A stretch of DNA of 64,000 nt from Lachnospiraceae bacterium (lineage in GTDB: Bacteria; Bacillota; Clostridia; Lachnospirales; Lachnospiraceae). Shown piece by piece: positions 8,064-16,450 of the stretch; the stretch's first letter is position 1, and every line of letters begins with the position of its first letter. Position numbers and translations under genes: made by a program. The stretch is from NCBI GenBank assembly GCA_017461725.1, contig JAFTXG010000028.1, forward strand, positions 233,079 through 297,078. The letters are read 5' to 3'. The notes under the pieces were generated by a model, which worked only from the letters and a program-made list of their open reading frames with translations, had not been told where the DNA came from and searched no databases.

Positions 8064-10313
8064 TTACTTCTTGATCTGATTCAGCTGTGCATTGACCGCC
8101 AGCAGCTGCTCCTTGGTCATCTTCACGCCAGCAGCGCCCATCAGACCAACCATTCTGAGAACGGTGAAGCTGCCCATCATCTGCATCAGGCTGCCAGAAA
8201 GCATCGCATCCTCATTTCCGGCCATCATACTGCCCTCACCTGCTCCGGCCATCACCTGCTTCATCAGCGCGCCGAACAGTGCACTTCCCTCAGGGGAACT
8301 CATGATGTCGCTGAGCTTATCATTCAGGGAGAAGTACCCTTCAGGAGCTTCGATGTCGAACCAGTTCAGGACTGCCCCCTTCTCTACCAGACGGTATGCC
8401 TCGTTGAACTTCTCCACCTTGCGGATCTCGCTCTCGTCTCTGCAGTCGCCCGCAACCGCCACCAGCCTGGTCACGCCTGCGTTGGGCACCTGGAAGTAGA
8501 AGAAGTGATCCTCTGCCGTCTGCTTTCCAAGGCTGACGCCGTTTGCAAACAGCTCTACCTCAGGCTGGTTGGAATATACGGTAACCTTGGTCACATCCTC
8601 AACACGGTCAACATAGCGCTTTCCTGCCAGATGTACGAAGGGTTCATCGGACAGCCATGCCTTGTAAGCATAGAACGCGTCCTTCTTGTACTTACGGTCA
8701 AAGGTCATCATGCCCTTGTGGTTCTGGCCGTTCTCGCCGCCCTCGTTGCGGGAGTCAGCGCCGAAATCGTACATGTTCCACACATGGGTAGCCCAGATGT
8801 AAGGACGGGTGAACAGCTGCTTGATCAGCTCCTCATGGTAATATGCCTGATACTCCTCGGTGTAATCGCCCTGTGCGGGGTTTGAGGTATGCCAGTTCAG
8901 CGCCTCACAGCCGTACTCGCTGACACCGATGGGGATGTTCGGATAAGTAGCATGGAAATTGTCAAACCAGGGGCCGTTCATGGAGGTGTCGCCGCCGTAC
9001 CAGCCGAAATAGTGGTTGTAGGAAACCACGTCGGGAATCTGGATGTAAGGGTGGTCAAGAGGACACATGGAAACTGCCGCAATGGTGGTCAGTCTGGTGG
9101 GATCCATCTGATGAACCAGCTCATTCAGCACCTTGTGGTTGTCCACCAGATCGTCGGTCGTGCTCTGATCCATGGTAATCTCGTTGGAGAGACCCCAAAC
9201 CACGATACTGGGATGATTGTAATTCTGCACGATCAGCTCCTTCATCTGGGAGATGGTGTTCTCGCGGCCGCCAACCATATGTCTGGAGATGTAGGGAATC
9301 TCCGCCCAGATCACCTGGCCGTACTCGTCGCACAGGTCATAGAAATACTGATCATGCTGATAATGTGCCAGACGGATGGTGTTTGCACCCATCTCGCAGA
9401 TAAACTCCATATCTTCCTTGTGGTGCTCGGGAAGCAGGGCGTTTCCGCAGCCCCATCTGTCCTGATGGCGGGATACGCCGCGAAGGGGATAGCTCTCTCC
9501 GTTCAGGATAAAGCCCTTCTCGGGATCGATCTGATATGTACGGCATCCAAAACGGGTGGACACAGCGTCGATCACCTCGTCGCCGTTCTTCAGAACAACC
9601 TCTGCGGTGTACAGGTAAGGATCCTTTCTTCCGTGCCACAGATGAACGGAAGGGATCTCCACGCTCACCTTGGTCTCGGATACGGGAGTCTGACACTCAG
9701 CTACCACAGCTCCTTCCGCATCCTTAACGGTGTAGGTAAGGGTCTGTCCCTCGACAGCGCCCGTCACGAACACCTCCACTGCCACAGATGCGTCTGCACC
9801 CTTCACCTCGGGGGTAACCATCAGACCGGGACCTCCGTAATAGTCCAGATCAAAGTGGGAATTGTTCACTGCGATCAGATTTACATCACGGTACAGACCG
9901 CCGTAGAAGGTGAAGTCTGCCACCTGGGGATATACCTTATCGTTGGGGGCATTGTCCACTGCGATGACGATCAGATTCTTGAAATCCAGAACGTCAGTCA
10001 CATTCACACGCCAGGTAGAATAGCCGCCGTCGTGATGAGCCAGATACTTTCCGTTTACGTAGACATCTGCGGAGGAGTTCGCGCCGCGAAGCTCCAGATA
10101 ATACTGCTCTGCCTCGGGCAGATCGATCTTCTCGATCTCCTTTGCGTAGTAGCAGGTTCCGCGATAATAATCGCTGTCGCCGTCCTGTCCGTCGATGGCA
10201 TTCCAGGAATGGGGCAAATTCACAAAATCCCATCTGGTGGAGATGGCGGTAGGTACTTCGTCCACCATCTTGGTAAACGCCCATTTTGCGTTTAAGTTGA
10301 TTACTTTTCTCAC
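8064..10313 (-). CDS. Glycoside hydrolase family 2 (beta-galactosidase/beta-glucuronidase type)
   Basis: A 749-residue retaining glycosidase. The N-terminal sugar-binding domain (about 10-155), Ig-like domain (about 160-260) and TIM barrel (about 265-560) follow GH2 order. The acid/base is E378 in LSNE and the nucleophile is E466 in VSEYGCE. There is no signal peptide, so it acts in the cytoplasm on an imported oligosaccharide or glycoside; galactoside versus glucuronide cannot be decided by eye. After an Ig-like GH2 domain, the last 110 residues form an extra Met-rich, probably helical domain (from about FDIEAPEGYFSLND) that is not part of a standard GH2. It starts at GTG 10313 after AGGAGG. 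It lies 31 bases after the sugar symporter gene, and the 16-base palindrome CTAAATATATATTTAG sits between them. Confidence 0.88.
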   Translation of the reverse strand: MRKVINLNAKWAFTKMVDEVPTAISTRWDFVNLPHSWNAIDGQDGDSDYYRGTCYYAKEIEKIDLPEAEQYYLELRGANSSADVYVNGKYLAHHDGGYSTWRVNVTDVLDFKNLIVIAVDNAPNDKVYPQVADFTFYGGLYRDVNLIAVNNSHFDLDYYGGPGLMVTPEVKGADASVAVEVFVTGAVEGQTLTYTVKDAEGAVVAECQTPVSETKVSVEIPSVHLWHGRKDPYLYTAEVVLKNGDEVIDAVSTRFGCRTYQIDPEKGFILNGESYPLRGVSRHQDRWGCGNALLPEHHKEDMEFICEMGANTIRLAHYQHDQYFYDLCDEYGQVIWAEIPYISRHMVGGRENTISQMKELIVQNYNHPSIVVWGLSNEITMDQSTTDDLVDNHKVLNELVHQMDPTRLTTIAAVSMCPLDHPYIQIPDVVSYNHYFGWYGGDTSMNGPWFDNFHATYPNIPIGVSEYGCEALNWHTSNPAQGDYTEEYQAYYHEELIKQLFTRPYIWATHVWNMYDFGADSRNEGGENGQNHKGMMTFDRKYKKDAFYAYKAWLSDEPFVHLAGKRYVDRVEDVTKVTVYSNQPEVELFANGVSLGKQTAEDHFFYFQVPNAGVTRLVAVAGDCRDESEIRKVEKFNEAYRLVEKGAVLNWFDIEAPEGYFSLNDKLSDIMSSPEGSALFGALMKQVMAGAGEGSMMAGNEDAMLSGSLMQMMGSFTVLRMVGLMGAAGVKMTKEQLLAVNAQLNQIKK

Positions 10314-10344
10314 TTGTTTTTCCTCCTAAATATATATTTAGTGA

Positions 10345-11772
10345 TTAATTTTCTTTACTGTGCTTTTCCTTCAGCGCGGCCACATTTGCGTCGACCTGCT
10401 TTTTATGCAGAGGATACCAGAACCACAGAACCAGTGCCAGCAGAGCAAAGCCCAGTGCAGGTACCAGTGTGGAAATGTTGAAAATACCGTTCTTCACATA
10501 CTCAGTCTGACTCACGCCCTCGATCACCGCGTTGTTATTGTAGCCGATCATCTCCAGCAGCCAGCCTGCAAGACCTGCCGCCACCGCCTGACCCAGCTTG
10601 CGGGCAAAGGAGTACAGCGCATAGACCGAACCGTCCTCGCGCACACCGTTCTTCAGCTCAGAGTAATCGATAACGTCAGTGATCAATGCCCAGGAGACCA
10701 TGGAAAACACTCCGAGGCCCAACCAGTTCAATGCCTGCAGCCCAATATACACCCAAACATTTGCCGGACGGATAAAGAAGGTAAGCAGACAAACTGCCGC
10801 CGCAAACAGATTAGAAACGATGGAAATCTCGGCCTTACCGTACTTGGTCGCCAGAGGCTTGGATACCGCGGATGCGATCAGCATACCGACCATCATCATC
10901 ATAGTGGAGATACCCTGTGCGTCAGCGTTGTTATAGTAATCCGGATAAATGTAGGAGCCCATGTTCTGCATGGTCAGCTGAGCCAGCAGCATAACAATGG
11001 AAGCCACGATGATGGAGATCAGCGCACGGTTCTTCACTGCATTTTTCAGCATCTGAACAACGGAGTTCTTTTCCTTCGCCTTTGCATCCTCCTTGGGTAC
11101 CACACGCTCGGTAACCAGGAAGTAACAAAGCAGATAACAAACAACAGCCAAAACAGAGAATACAGCTGCAACTATGGTAACCTTGCCGCCGTTGATCACA
11201 TCCTGAACGGTACCGTCCGCCAGCGTAACCTTGTCATAGGCAAACATGGGAAGGCCGACACCGACGATCATACCGGCGAGCATGCCGCCCATGGTACGGA
11301 AGGTGGACAGGGACTGGCGGTCACCGGGCTCTGCGGAAATCGCGGAAGCCATGGAACCGTAAGGGATATTGATGGAAGTATAAAAAACGGAACCCCAGAG
11401 AATGTAGGTGATCACCAGATATGCCACCTTAAATCCGTAGCTCATACCTGCAAAACCACTCTGGTACATCAGAAAAGAAGCCGCCGCCACAGGAATACAC
11501 ATTCTCAAAATCCAAGGCTTGAACTTACCGGCTGCGGTGACCTTACTGCGGTCGCAGATGCGTCCCATGGTCACGTCGGTAACCGCATCCACAAAACGGG
11601 CCAGCATCATCACCGTGCCGACCACGCCGGCACTCACGCCCATCACGTCAGTGTAAAACTTCATCAGAATGCTGGTAGACAGAATAAACGTAAAGTCGTT
11701 ACCAAAATCGCCGAACAGATACCCCAGCTTGTCCCGCAGACCGAAAGGTCTCACATTCTTGTTTGCTCTCAT
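10345..11772 (-). CDS. MFS glycoside-pentoside-hexuronide (GPH) symporter
   Basis: A 475-residue, 12-helix sugar:cation symporter of the MelB/GPH type. The N-terminal signature includes LRDKLGYLFGDFGNDF and the first cytoplasmic-loop region RFVDAVTDVTMGRICDR with the Asp residues that bind cation in MelB relatives. It is expected to import the substrate hydrolysed by the GH2 enzyme downstream, using a Na+ or H+ gradient. The start at 11772 has GAGG about 10 bases upstream; the longer in-frame N-terminus is polar, lacks a ribosome site and is unlikely. It is the first gene of the operon and diverges from the AraC-type regulator. Confidence 0.88.
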   Translation of the reverse strand: MRANKNVRPFGLRDKLGYLFGDFGNDFTFILSTSILMKFYTDVMGVSAGVVGTVMMLARFVDAVTDVTMGRICDRSKVTAAGKFKPWILRMCIPVAAASFLMYQSGFAGMSYGFKVAYLVITYILWGSVFYTSINIPYGSMASAISAEPGDRQSLSTFRTMGGMLAGMIVGVGLPMFAYDKVTLADGTVQDVINGGKVTIVAAVFSVLAVVCYLLCYFLVTERVVPKEDAKAKEKNSVVQMLKNAVKNRALISIIVASIVMLLAQLTMQNMGSYIYPDYYNNADAQGISTMMMMVGMLIASAVSKPLATKYGKAEISIVSNLFAAAVCLLTFFIRPANVWVYIGLQALNWLGLGVFSMVSWALITDVIDYSELKNGVREDGSVYALYSFARKLGQAVAAGLAGWLLEMIGYNNNAVIEGVSQTEYVKNGIFNISTLVPALGFALLALVLWFWYPLHKKQVDANVAALKEKHSKEN

Positions 11773-11843
11773 CAAGTAATTCCTCGCTTTCTCACAAAAA
11801 TAACCGTGTCGCCGCATCAATCCCCCAAGGCCACACTACGTTA

Positions 11844-11875
11844 ATTATATTTTATTCAGAACAGGCATACTATGC
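11844..11875 (-). promoter_or_regulatory. Promoter and candidate AraC site for the symporter-GH2 operon
   Basis: TATAAT on the minus strand (11844-11849) has no good -35. Near that place sits the palindrome GCATA-C-TATGC (11865-11875). A weak -35 with an adjacent palindrome suits activation by the divergent AraC-family protein. Binding is inferred. Confidence 0.5.
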
Positions 11876-11917
11876 AAGGATAATTTTTGTATGTTTTCGT
11901 ATTATTTTTAGTTGCAG

Positions 11918-11946
11918 TTGATTTTTACTAAAAATTGTACGATAAT
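11918..11946 (+). promoter_or_regulatory. Sigma-A promoter of the AraC-family gene
   Basis: TTGATT (11918-11923), a 17-base spacer, GATAAT (11941-11946); the ATG follows 33 bases downstream after AAGGAG. Confidence 0.7.
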
Positions 11947-11978
11947 AAATAAAGAATTTACGGTTTAAGGAGATCTCT

Positions 11979-13214
11979 ATGTTCTATCAGGCAGAGTTTG
12001 ATTTTTTACAGCATGTATTGTCGAATATGCATCTTCATTACAGCATGATCCTCGCCGGCAGTGCCATTGACTGGGGTACCGATCTGCATCTGCGGGAGCT
12101 GCTGGGCCTTACGCAGGATTACGAGATGCTGACCACCTTTGCCCGGCAGCACATGAAGTCAAATACCATCTATCACTTTACCGATCCTTTTTTGTGTCAT
12201 TACAGTTGTCTTCGGCTTCCTGACACGGAAGAAGACACTATTTTCCTGATCGGTCCCTACGTGACAGAGCTGTTGAGCAAACCGGACCTGATGCAGCTGA
12301 TCGAGCACAACGCTCTCCCGCCGCAGGTATTTCCTTTCTGCGAGAAGTATTTTTATAATGTCCCCTACCTGGCCGATCACAATTCACTGACCGTCATCCT
12401 CAACACCTTTGCGTCCAAAATCTGGGGCGGAATGGAAAACTTTTCCGTTGAATTTGTATCCAACACCATGACCGATACTTCTTCGGTCCGCACCCACGAG
12501 AATCTGTCTGAGCAGGAAAACACACTGTTTGAAATGCAGGCGTTAGAGCACCGTTACGCCATCGAAAATGAATTTATGCAGGCTGTTTCTCAAGGCTTAA
12601 GCCATAAGGCTCGGATGCTGATCGCCAACTCCATCCCCGCCCACACGCAGACCAGAGCACTGGACTCCATCTCCAACACCAAATATTACCTGATCGTCCT
12701 CAACACTCTGCTCCGCAAAGCTGCAGAGCAGGGCTCTGTCCACCCTCTTCACATTGATCAGCTATCCACCGATTTCGCTTACAAGATCGACCGCTGCAAT
12801 TCGATTGAAAGCGCAAACAAGCTGCTTCAGGAGATGATCCACAAGTACTGTCTGCTGGTGAAAAATCACTCCATGAAGGGATATTCCCTGCTGGTACAGA
12901 AGGTGATCACCCGGATCGACTCCGATCTAACTGCGGATCTAAGTCTCAACGCAGTGGCTGCCCTCCTCAATATCAACGCCAGCTACCTGTCCAATCTCTT
13001 CAAAAAAGAGACAGGCTCCACACTGACCGAATACGTAAATCGCCGCAGGATTGAGCATGGTATCCTGCTGCTCAACTCAACCACTCTGCAGGTACAGACC
13101 ATTGCCCAATACTGCGGCATTCCAGATGTAAATTATTTTACTAAGCTGTTTAAGCGGTATATCGGAAAGACGCCGAAGGATTATCGGGAGTCGGTACACC
13201 ATCCGGGGAGATGA
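11979..13214 (+). CDS. AraC-family transcriptional regulator
   Basis: A 411-residue DNA-binding protein. The C-terminal 100 residues are the double helix-turn-helix of AraC/XylS proteins (ADLSLNAVAALLNINASYLS, then the second HTH QTIAQYCGIPDVNYFTKLFK and the closing GKTPKDYR). The N-terminal 270 residues do not resemble a cupin and their ligand is unknown; this two-part architecture is common in Lachnospiraceae sugar-locus regulators. It is divergent to the symporter-GH2 operon, so local control of that operon is the simplest inference. The start is secure (AAGGAG, 6-base spacing). A terminator overlaps its stop codon. Confidence 0.88.
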   Translation: MFYQAEFDFLQHVLSNMHLHYSMILAGSAIDWGTDLHLRELLGLTQDYEMLTTFARQHMKSNTIYHFTDPFLCHYSCLRLPDTEEDTIFLIGPYVTELLSKPDLMQLIEHNALPPQVFPFCEKYFYNVPYLADHNSLTVILNTFASKIWGGMENFSVEFVSNTMTDTSSVRTHENLSEQENTLFEMQALEHRYAIENEFMQAVSQGLSHKARMLIANSIPAHTQTRALDSISNTKYYLIVLNTLLRKAAEQGSVHPLHIDQLSTDFAYKIDRCNSIESANKLLQEMIHKYCLLVKNHSMKGYSLLVQKVITRIDSDLTADLSLNAVAALLNINASYLSNLFKKETGSTLTEYVNRRRIEHGILLLNSTTLQVQTIAQYCGIPDVNYFTKLFKRYIGKTPKDYRESVHHPGR

Positions 13215-13243
13215 CGCAGTGTCTTCTCCCCGCTTTTGCTTTT
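13204..13243 (+). terminator. Terminator of the AraC-family gene
   Basis: The stem CGGGGAGA...TTCTCCCCG (13204-13232) overlaps the TGA stop and is followed by CTTTTGCTTTT. It also lies against the end of the convergent BlaR1-like gene. Confidence 0.75.
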
Positions 13244-14966
13244 ACGGCACGGTAAATTCCAGATAGCCGTTATATTCTTCTCTCGGTTGCTCTCCTTCGA
13301 AGCTAAAATCAAACGTAACGACATAGGTTCCGGCCTTGGAAAAATCCCACCCATACAGATCCTGTATCTGTGCGCTTATTCCTGCCGTTTTGAGTAAAAT
13401 GAAATCATACATTATCTCAGGATCTCTGACACACCTTTCCAATGATCCATCAATATTACGGTAATAAAGATCATGGAGCAGTCCATATTCAACGGTCTTC
13501 CCGGACAGATTCACCCACTCCATCGCTATATATGGGAATTCGCCTTCCAACACCAGTTCTTTGGCACGGACGTCCACCCCGTCGCACTCGGTGTATCCGT
13601 CAGTCTCTACCGTCCCTACTCTGAAATTCAATTCCGCGGTGTAGATGATATCCGCTTCCTCATCCAGATAAAAGGTAAACCGGATCGAATACTCTCCCTC
13701 GGCGGACAGATAAGCCGTCAGCGGAACTTTTCTCTCCGCCGTTGTCCCTTCTATGTCAAAGAGCAACTCGTTATTTTCCGTTGCGAATGTGGCCTGAATC
13801 TGTTTCTCCCGGCCGAACAGTCCTTTGCGATACACCCCGTACTCTTTTTCAAAATGTATCGTCCGCCCGGTCCGATTTATCCAGTCGATGACAACAATCG
13901 ATTCACCACTTTTTATGTCATAAGGTTGATTATAATACTCCGATATCCATTTCGCAATCTGAACATCCACACCCTCGCAGTCTGTGTGTCCATCCAGAAG
14001 ATATATCCTTCTCGCTTCATCTCCCACCGGATCAGTGAGAAAACACAGTGCGACCCCTGCACAGATTACCAACGCTGCGGCGATCACCCATGCACCAGGC
14101 TTCCGGTGACTGACTACGGCCTTGATCCGCTCCTTGACGCCGACCTCACCGAAGGCCAACGGACATGCCAATATCGCATTATGTGAAACACTGCAGGAAA
14201 GCAGTGTCTCGGAATACGTTTTCCTCTCCTCCGGGCTCATCACGCCGACCACCCGCTCATCGCAGGCCATCTCAACATCACGGCAAAACAGCATATACCC
14301 GATCCACATCAGTGGATGGAACCAGTACACGGCCAGCAAAATATATCCCATCGGTTTCCACCAGTGATCTCTCCGCTTCAGGTGCGCCTGCTCATGAGCC
14401 ATCACCCCCGCAATCTGTTCGTCGGGCAGGGTGGACGGCAAATATATCCTCGGGCGGATCACACCCAGAATGAACGGGGACTCGATGCCGTCACAGAGAT
14501 AATATCCATCCTTCGGCAGTGAGACCTCCACCTGCTTTTTGAGCCGTCCATAGCTGATCCCACCGTAAAGGAGCACCGCGGACATACCGCTCACCCAGAC
14601 AACACCTATCCACCATAACGAGGTTGACCGCCTGAAACCTTGCCCCTCCGTGCTGAAATCAATGATCCATTCGTGATTCTCGATAAAATCATTGACCTTC
14701 CTATCCACTCCGTCAATCCCACTTTCGATCTTTGGCACATCTCCGACGTATGCACTCTGCGGCGGAATCGTCTCGATACTCGGAATCAAGCTCAGGCCAC
14801 TCTCAAAGGAGAACGGACAGAGCAGACGGACCGCCACCAGCGCCCACAGCACGCAGTGCAGCCGTCTCGGCACCTTCTTTAACAGTTTTCGCAGCACAAT
14901 GACAGCCAGCAACAGCCAACTGACGGCAATGCTCATATTCAATACGTTGATCAATAACGCTTCCAT
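13242..14966 (-). CDS. BlaR1/MecR1-like M56 membrane metallopeptidase with a non-penicillin-binding sensor
   Basis: A 574-residue transmembrane signal transducer. The first 315 residues are the M56 module: helices near 1-30 and 35-55, a helix near 118-135, zinc site H191-E-Q-A-H195 with the distal Glu in CDERVV (about 237), and a last helix near 292-312. The extracellular C-terminus (318-574) has no SxxK/SxN/KTG penicillin-binding motifs; instead it holds two related beta-rich units, each beginning with a C(E/D)GVDV motif. Activation would cleave the repressor encoded just upstream. Start ATG 14966 is 7 bases after GGGGAGG; ATG 14972, overlapping the repressor stop, is too close to it. Identification of the protease half is firm, the ligand unknown. 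Confidence 0.85.
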   Translation of the reverse strand: MEALLINVLNMSIAVSWLLLAVIVLRKLLKKVPRRLHCVLWALVAVRLLCPFSFESGLSLIPSIETIPPQSAYVGDVPKIESGIDGVDRKVNDFIENHEWIIDFSTEGQGFRRSTSLWWIGVVWVSGMSAVLLYGGISYGRLKKQVEVSLPKDGYYLCDGIESPFILGVIRPRIYLPSTLPDEQIAGVMAHEQAHLKRRDHWWKPMGYILLAVYWFHPLMWIGYMLFCRDVEMACDERVVGVMSPEERKTYSETLLSCSVSHNAILACPLAFGEVGVKERIKAVVSHRKPGAWVIAAALVICAGVALCFLTDPVGDEARRIYLLDGHTDCEGVDVQIAKWISEYYNQPYDIKSGESIVVIDWINRTGRTIHFEKEYGVYRKGLFGREKQIQATFATENNELLFDIEGTTAERKVPLTAYLSAEGEYSIRFTFYLDEEADIIYTAELNFRVGTVETDGYTECDGVDVRAKELVLEGEFPYIAMEWVNLSGKTVEYGLLHDLYYRNIDGSLERCVRDPEIMYDFILLKTAGISAQIQDLYGWDFSKAGTYVVTFDFSFEGEQPREEYNGYLEFTVP

Positions 14967-14968
14967 CC

Positions 14969-15331
14969 TCATTCCTCCCCACAGGAATCGATCATCTGTC
15001 GTATCTGCGCAATCTCATCCGCAGAAAGCTCCTTTCGCTTCGTGAAGGCCGCGATAAACGCCGGCAATGAGCCGTCGAACGTCTCCTCCACAAACTGTTC
15101 ACTCTGAATCGCATCGAACTCATCTCTGGAGATCCGTGAAGTGATCACACTCTGCTCATTCCGAAAGAGCCCTTTCTCACAGAGTTTTTTCAGCACCGTG
15201 TAAGTGGTGGACTTTTTCCAGTGCAGCTCCCGCTCGCAGAGAGCCACCAATTCCTTCGATGACAGCGGCTCATTCTGCCAGATCAGCTCCGCAAAGTGAG
15301 ACTCCACAACCCCTAATCGGATATCTTCCAT
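14969..15331 (-). CDS. blaI: BlaI/MecI/CopY-family transcriptional repressor
   Basis: A 120-residue winged-helix repressor. The DNA-binding half has the family pattern of SSKELVALCERELHWKKSTTYTVLKKL, followed by ISRDEFDAIQSE (BlaI V/I..DEF region) and a C-terminal dimerisation helix pair. It is expected to repress its own operon by binding the two palindromes in its promoter and to be inactivated by the adjacent M56 protease. The gene pair is tightly coupled: the repressor stop lies 2 bases before the protease start. No beta-lactamase or PBP gene is adjacent, so the regulon and inducer remain open. Confidence 0.9.
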   Translation of the reverse strand: MEDIRLGVVESHFAELIWQNEPLSSKELVALCERELHWKKSTTYTVLKKLCEKGLFRNEQSVITSRISRDEFDAIQSEQFVEETFDGSLPAFIAAFTKRKELSADEIAQIRQMIDSCGEE

Positions 15332-15381
15332 CTCGTTCCCCCTGTCTGTTACAATGTTTTCAACACGTTATTTTTGCCGTG

Positions 15382-15441
15382 GTCTATTTCAAATAGACCA
15401 CTCATCAGTTACAGTCTATCGCGAATAGACCATTTTGTCAA
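15382..15441 (-). promoter_or_regulatory. blaI promoter with two palindromic operators
   Basis: TTGACA (15436-15441), a 17-base spacer and TAGACT (15413-15418) on the minus strand. Two copies of GTCTATNNNNNATAGAC are present: 15414-15430, lying in the spacer and -10, and 15382-15398, just past the start site. Their centres are 32 bases apart, three helical turns on one DNA face. This is a strong autorepression layout. Confidence 0.85.
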
Positions 15442-15459
15442 CCACTTTCTCACTCAGTT

Positions 15460-15492
15460 AAAAAGGGCTGCGCACAATCCGTGCTGCAGCCC
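15460..15492 (-). terminator. Terminator after the aldo/keto-reductase fragment
   Basis: On the minus strand GGGCTGCAGCAC...GTGCGCAGCCC forms a hairpin followed by TTTTTA. It begins 6 bases past the short reading frame 15498-15608. Confidence 0.78.
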
Positions 15493-15497
15493 CGCCA

Positions 15498-15608
15498 TCA
15501 TAATCTCATATTCTCGGTGACCTTCACCCCAAAAGGACATCTCTTCTCGCAGCCCAGCGCGATCTCGCTGACCCTCATCCCTGTTCTTCCGATCACACGG
15601 TAATTCAT
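15498..15608 (-). pseudogene. Aldo/keto reductase N-terminal fragment (36 codons)
   Basis: A short frame with a strong ribosome site (AGGAGG) begins MNYRVIGRTGMRVSEIALGC, which matches the conserved first beta strand and turn of aldo/keto reductases. The next 16 residues no longer match and end at a stop, followed at once by a terminator. It therefore looks like the retained 5' end of a gene whose body (over 250 residues) was deleted. It cannot be an active reductase. Whether the 36-residue peptide is made is unknown. Confidence 0.7.
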
Positions 15609-15690
15609 CTCTCTCCTCCTGAAACCGTTCCACTCAGACTATTTTTACCTAACCGTCACGTGCCCCGGACATTTAACGCACAGATCACCA

Positions 15691-16206
15691 TCACAATCCG
15701 CTGACCGCAACTTTTGCGTCCAGCACCATCGCAAGAAACTCTGTATCCCGCTGTCTCCAGGACTTTCCCTTCTGGATTCGGCGGTTTTCCCGGACGATCA
15801 CCTCCGGCGTTTCCCACACCGGCTCATAGCCCTTGGCCAGCTCGCTCTCCGTCAGCTGGAGTTCCACCGTCTCTTCCGCCACCTCACACTGATAATAGTA
15901 GGTATGGCAGATATACTTCTGACCCTTACAAAAAACATCCTCGCGAAGCTCCAGGATTTCTCCCAGTTCGGTAACCGTCTCCGGTCTTACCAGCAGTCCG
16001 TTCTCCTCCCTCACCTCGCGAAAGAGCGTCTCCATATGCCCCTCTCCGGGTTCCACGCCGCCCCCCGGGATCTTGTACTCACCCTTTCGGCACCGCTGTG
16101 CGGCGATCCGACCGTCCCGCACAATGACAGCGCGGACAACAGCCTTCTCAAACACAGGCATGTCCCTGGTGTAGTTTCTCTCATCCAATGTCAGAAGCAA
16201 TTCCAT
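15691..16206 (-). CDS. NUDIX hydrolase
   Basis: A 171-residue nucleotide-diphosphate-linked-moiety hydrolase. The Nudix box GX5EX7REXXEEXG is complete: it runs from the GG of GGGVEPGE to REVREENG. The Glu residues bind the catalytic Mg2+. The substrate cannot be told from sequence; housecleaning of oxidised or alarmone-type nucleotides is the family default. Start ATG 16206 has AGAGG 9 bases upstream. It is transcribed from the promoter at 16375-16403 together with a 23-codon upstream frame. Confidence 0.9.
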   Translation of the reverse strand: MELLLTLDERNYTRDMPVFEKAVVRAVIVRDGRIAAQRCRKGEYKIPGGGVEPGEGHMETLFREVREENGLLVRPETVTELGEILELREDVFCKGQKYICHTYYYQCEVAEETVELQLTESELAKGYEPVWETPEVIVRENRRIQKGKSWRQRDTEFLAMVLDAKVAVSGL

Positions 16207-16274
16207 GGCGGTTTTCCTCTATCCTTATCGTTTTTCTGTTGTAATTTGAAGCCTCTCTGTCATCACTGTTTCCG

Positions 16275-16346
16275 TCAACGATATCTTCCGCACAAAATGA
16301 GGGCAATCAAAAGCCCGCGCAACGCAATCCGTCTCGGCTTCATCAT
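16275..16346 (-). CDS. 23-residue hydrophobic leader frame upstream of the NUDIX gene
   Basis: A very short frame with an excellent ribosome site (AAGGAGG, 3 bases before the first ATG and 6 before the second at 16343) and a consensus promoter. It encodes two Met, a basic stretch (KPRR), a hydrophobic run (LRGLLIALILCG) and RYR. It looks like the signal or first-helix start of a larger membrane or lipoprotein gene that has been truncated, or a leader peptide. No homology can be claimed. Confidence 0.4.
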   Translation of the reverse strand: MMKPRRIALRGLLIALILCGRYR

Positions 16347-16374
16347 GCCCTCCTTCCGTTCCATATTCAGTTCG

Positions 16375-16403
16375 ATTATAACACCAGACTATCTTCTTTT
16401 CAA
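16375..16403 (-). promoter_or_regulatory. Sigma-A promoter (extended -10) for the leader frame and NUDIX gene
   Basis: Minus strand TTGAAA (16398-16403), a 17-base spacer, TGTTATAAT ending in TATAAT (16375-16380). It lies directly behind the terminator of the Rnf cluster. Confidence 0.75.
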
Positions 16404-16450
16404 GAACAAATAGCGCTGAATATTTGCTCTCCGCATATTCGTCACAGCGC
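16401..16450 (-). terminator. Probable terminator of the Rnf cluster
   Basis: The stem GCGCTG...CAGCGC with an inner GAATAT/ATATTC pairing (16413-16450) overlaps the stop codon of the last gene and is followed on the minus strand by the T-rich TATTTGTTCTTG. The U-tract is interrupted, so termination may be partial. Confidence 0.55.

Noticed and set aside
8889..10295. Long plus-strand frame opposite the GH2 gene.
   Set aside because: Shadow of a well-supported GH2 gene; no ribosome site or domain.
10360..11844. Long plus-strand frame opposite the sugar symporter.
   Set aside because: His/Gln-rich composition without domains, opposite a clear 12-helix transporter.
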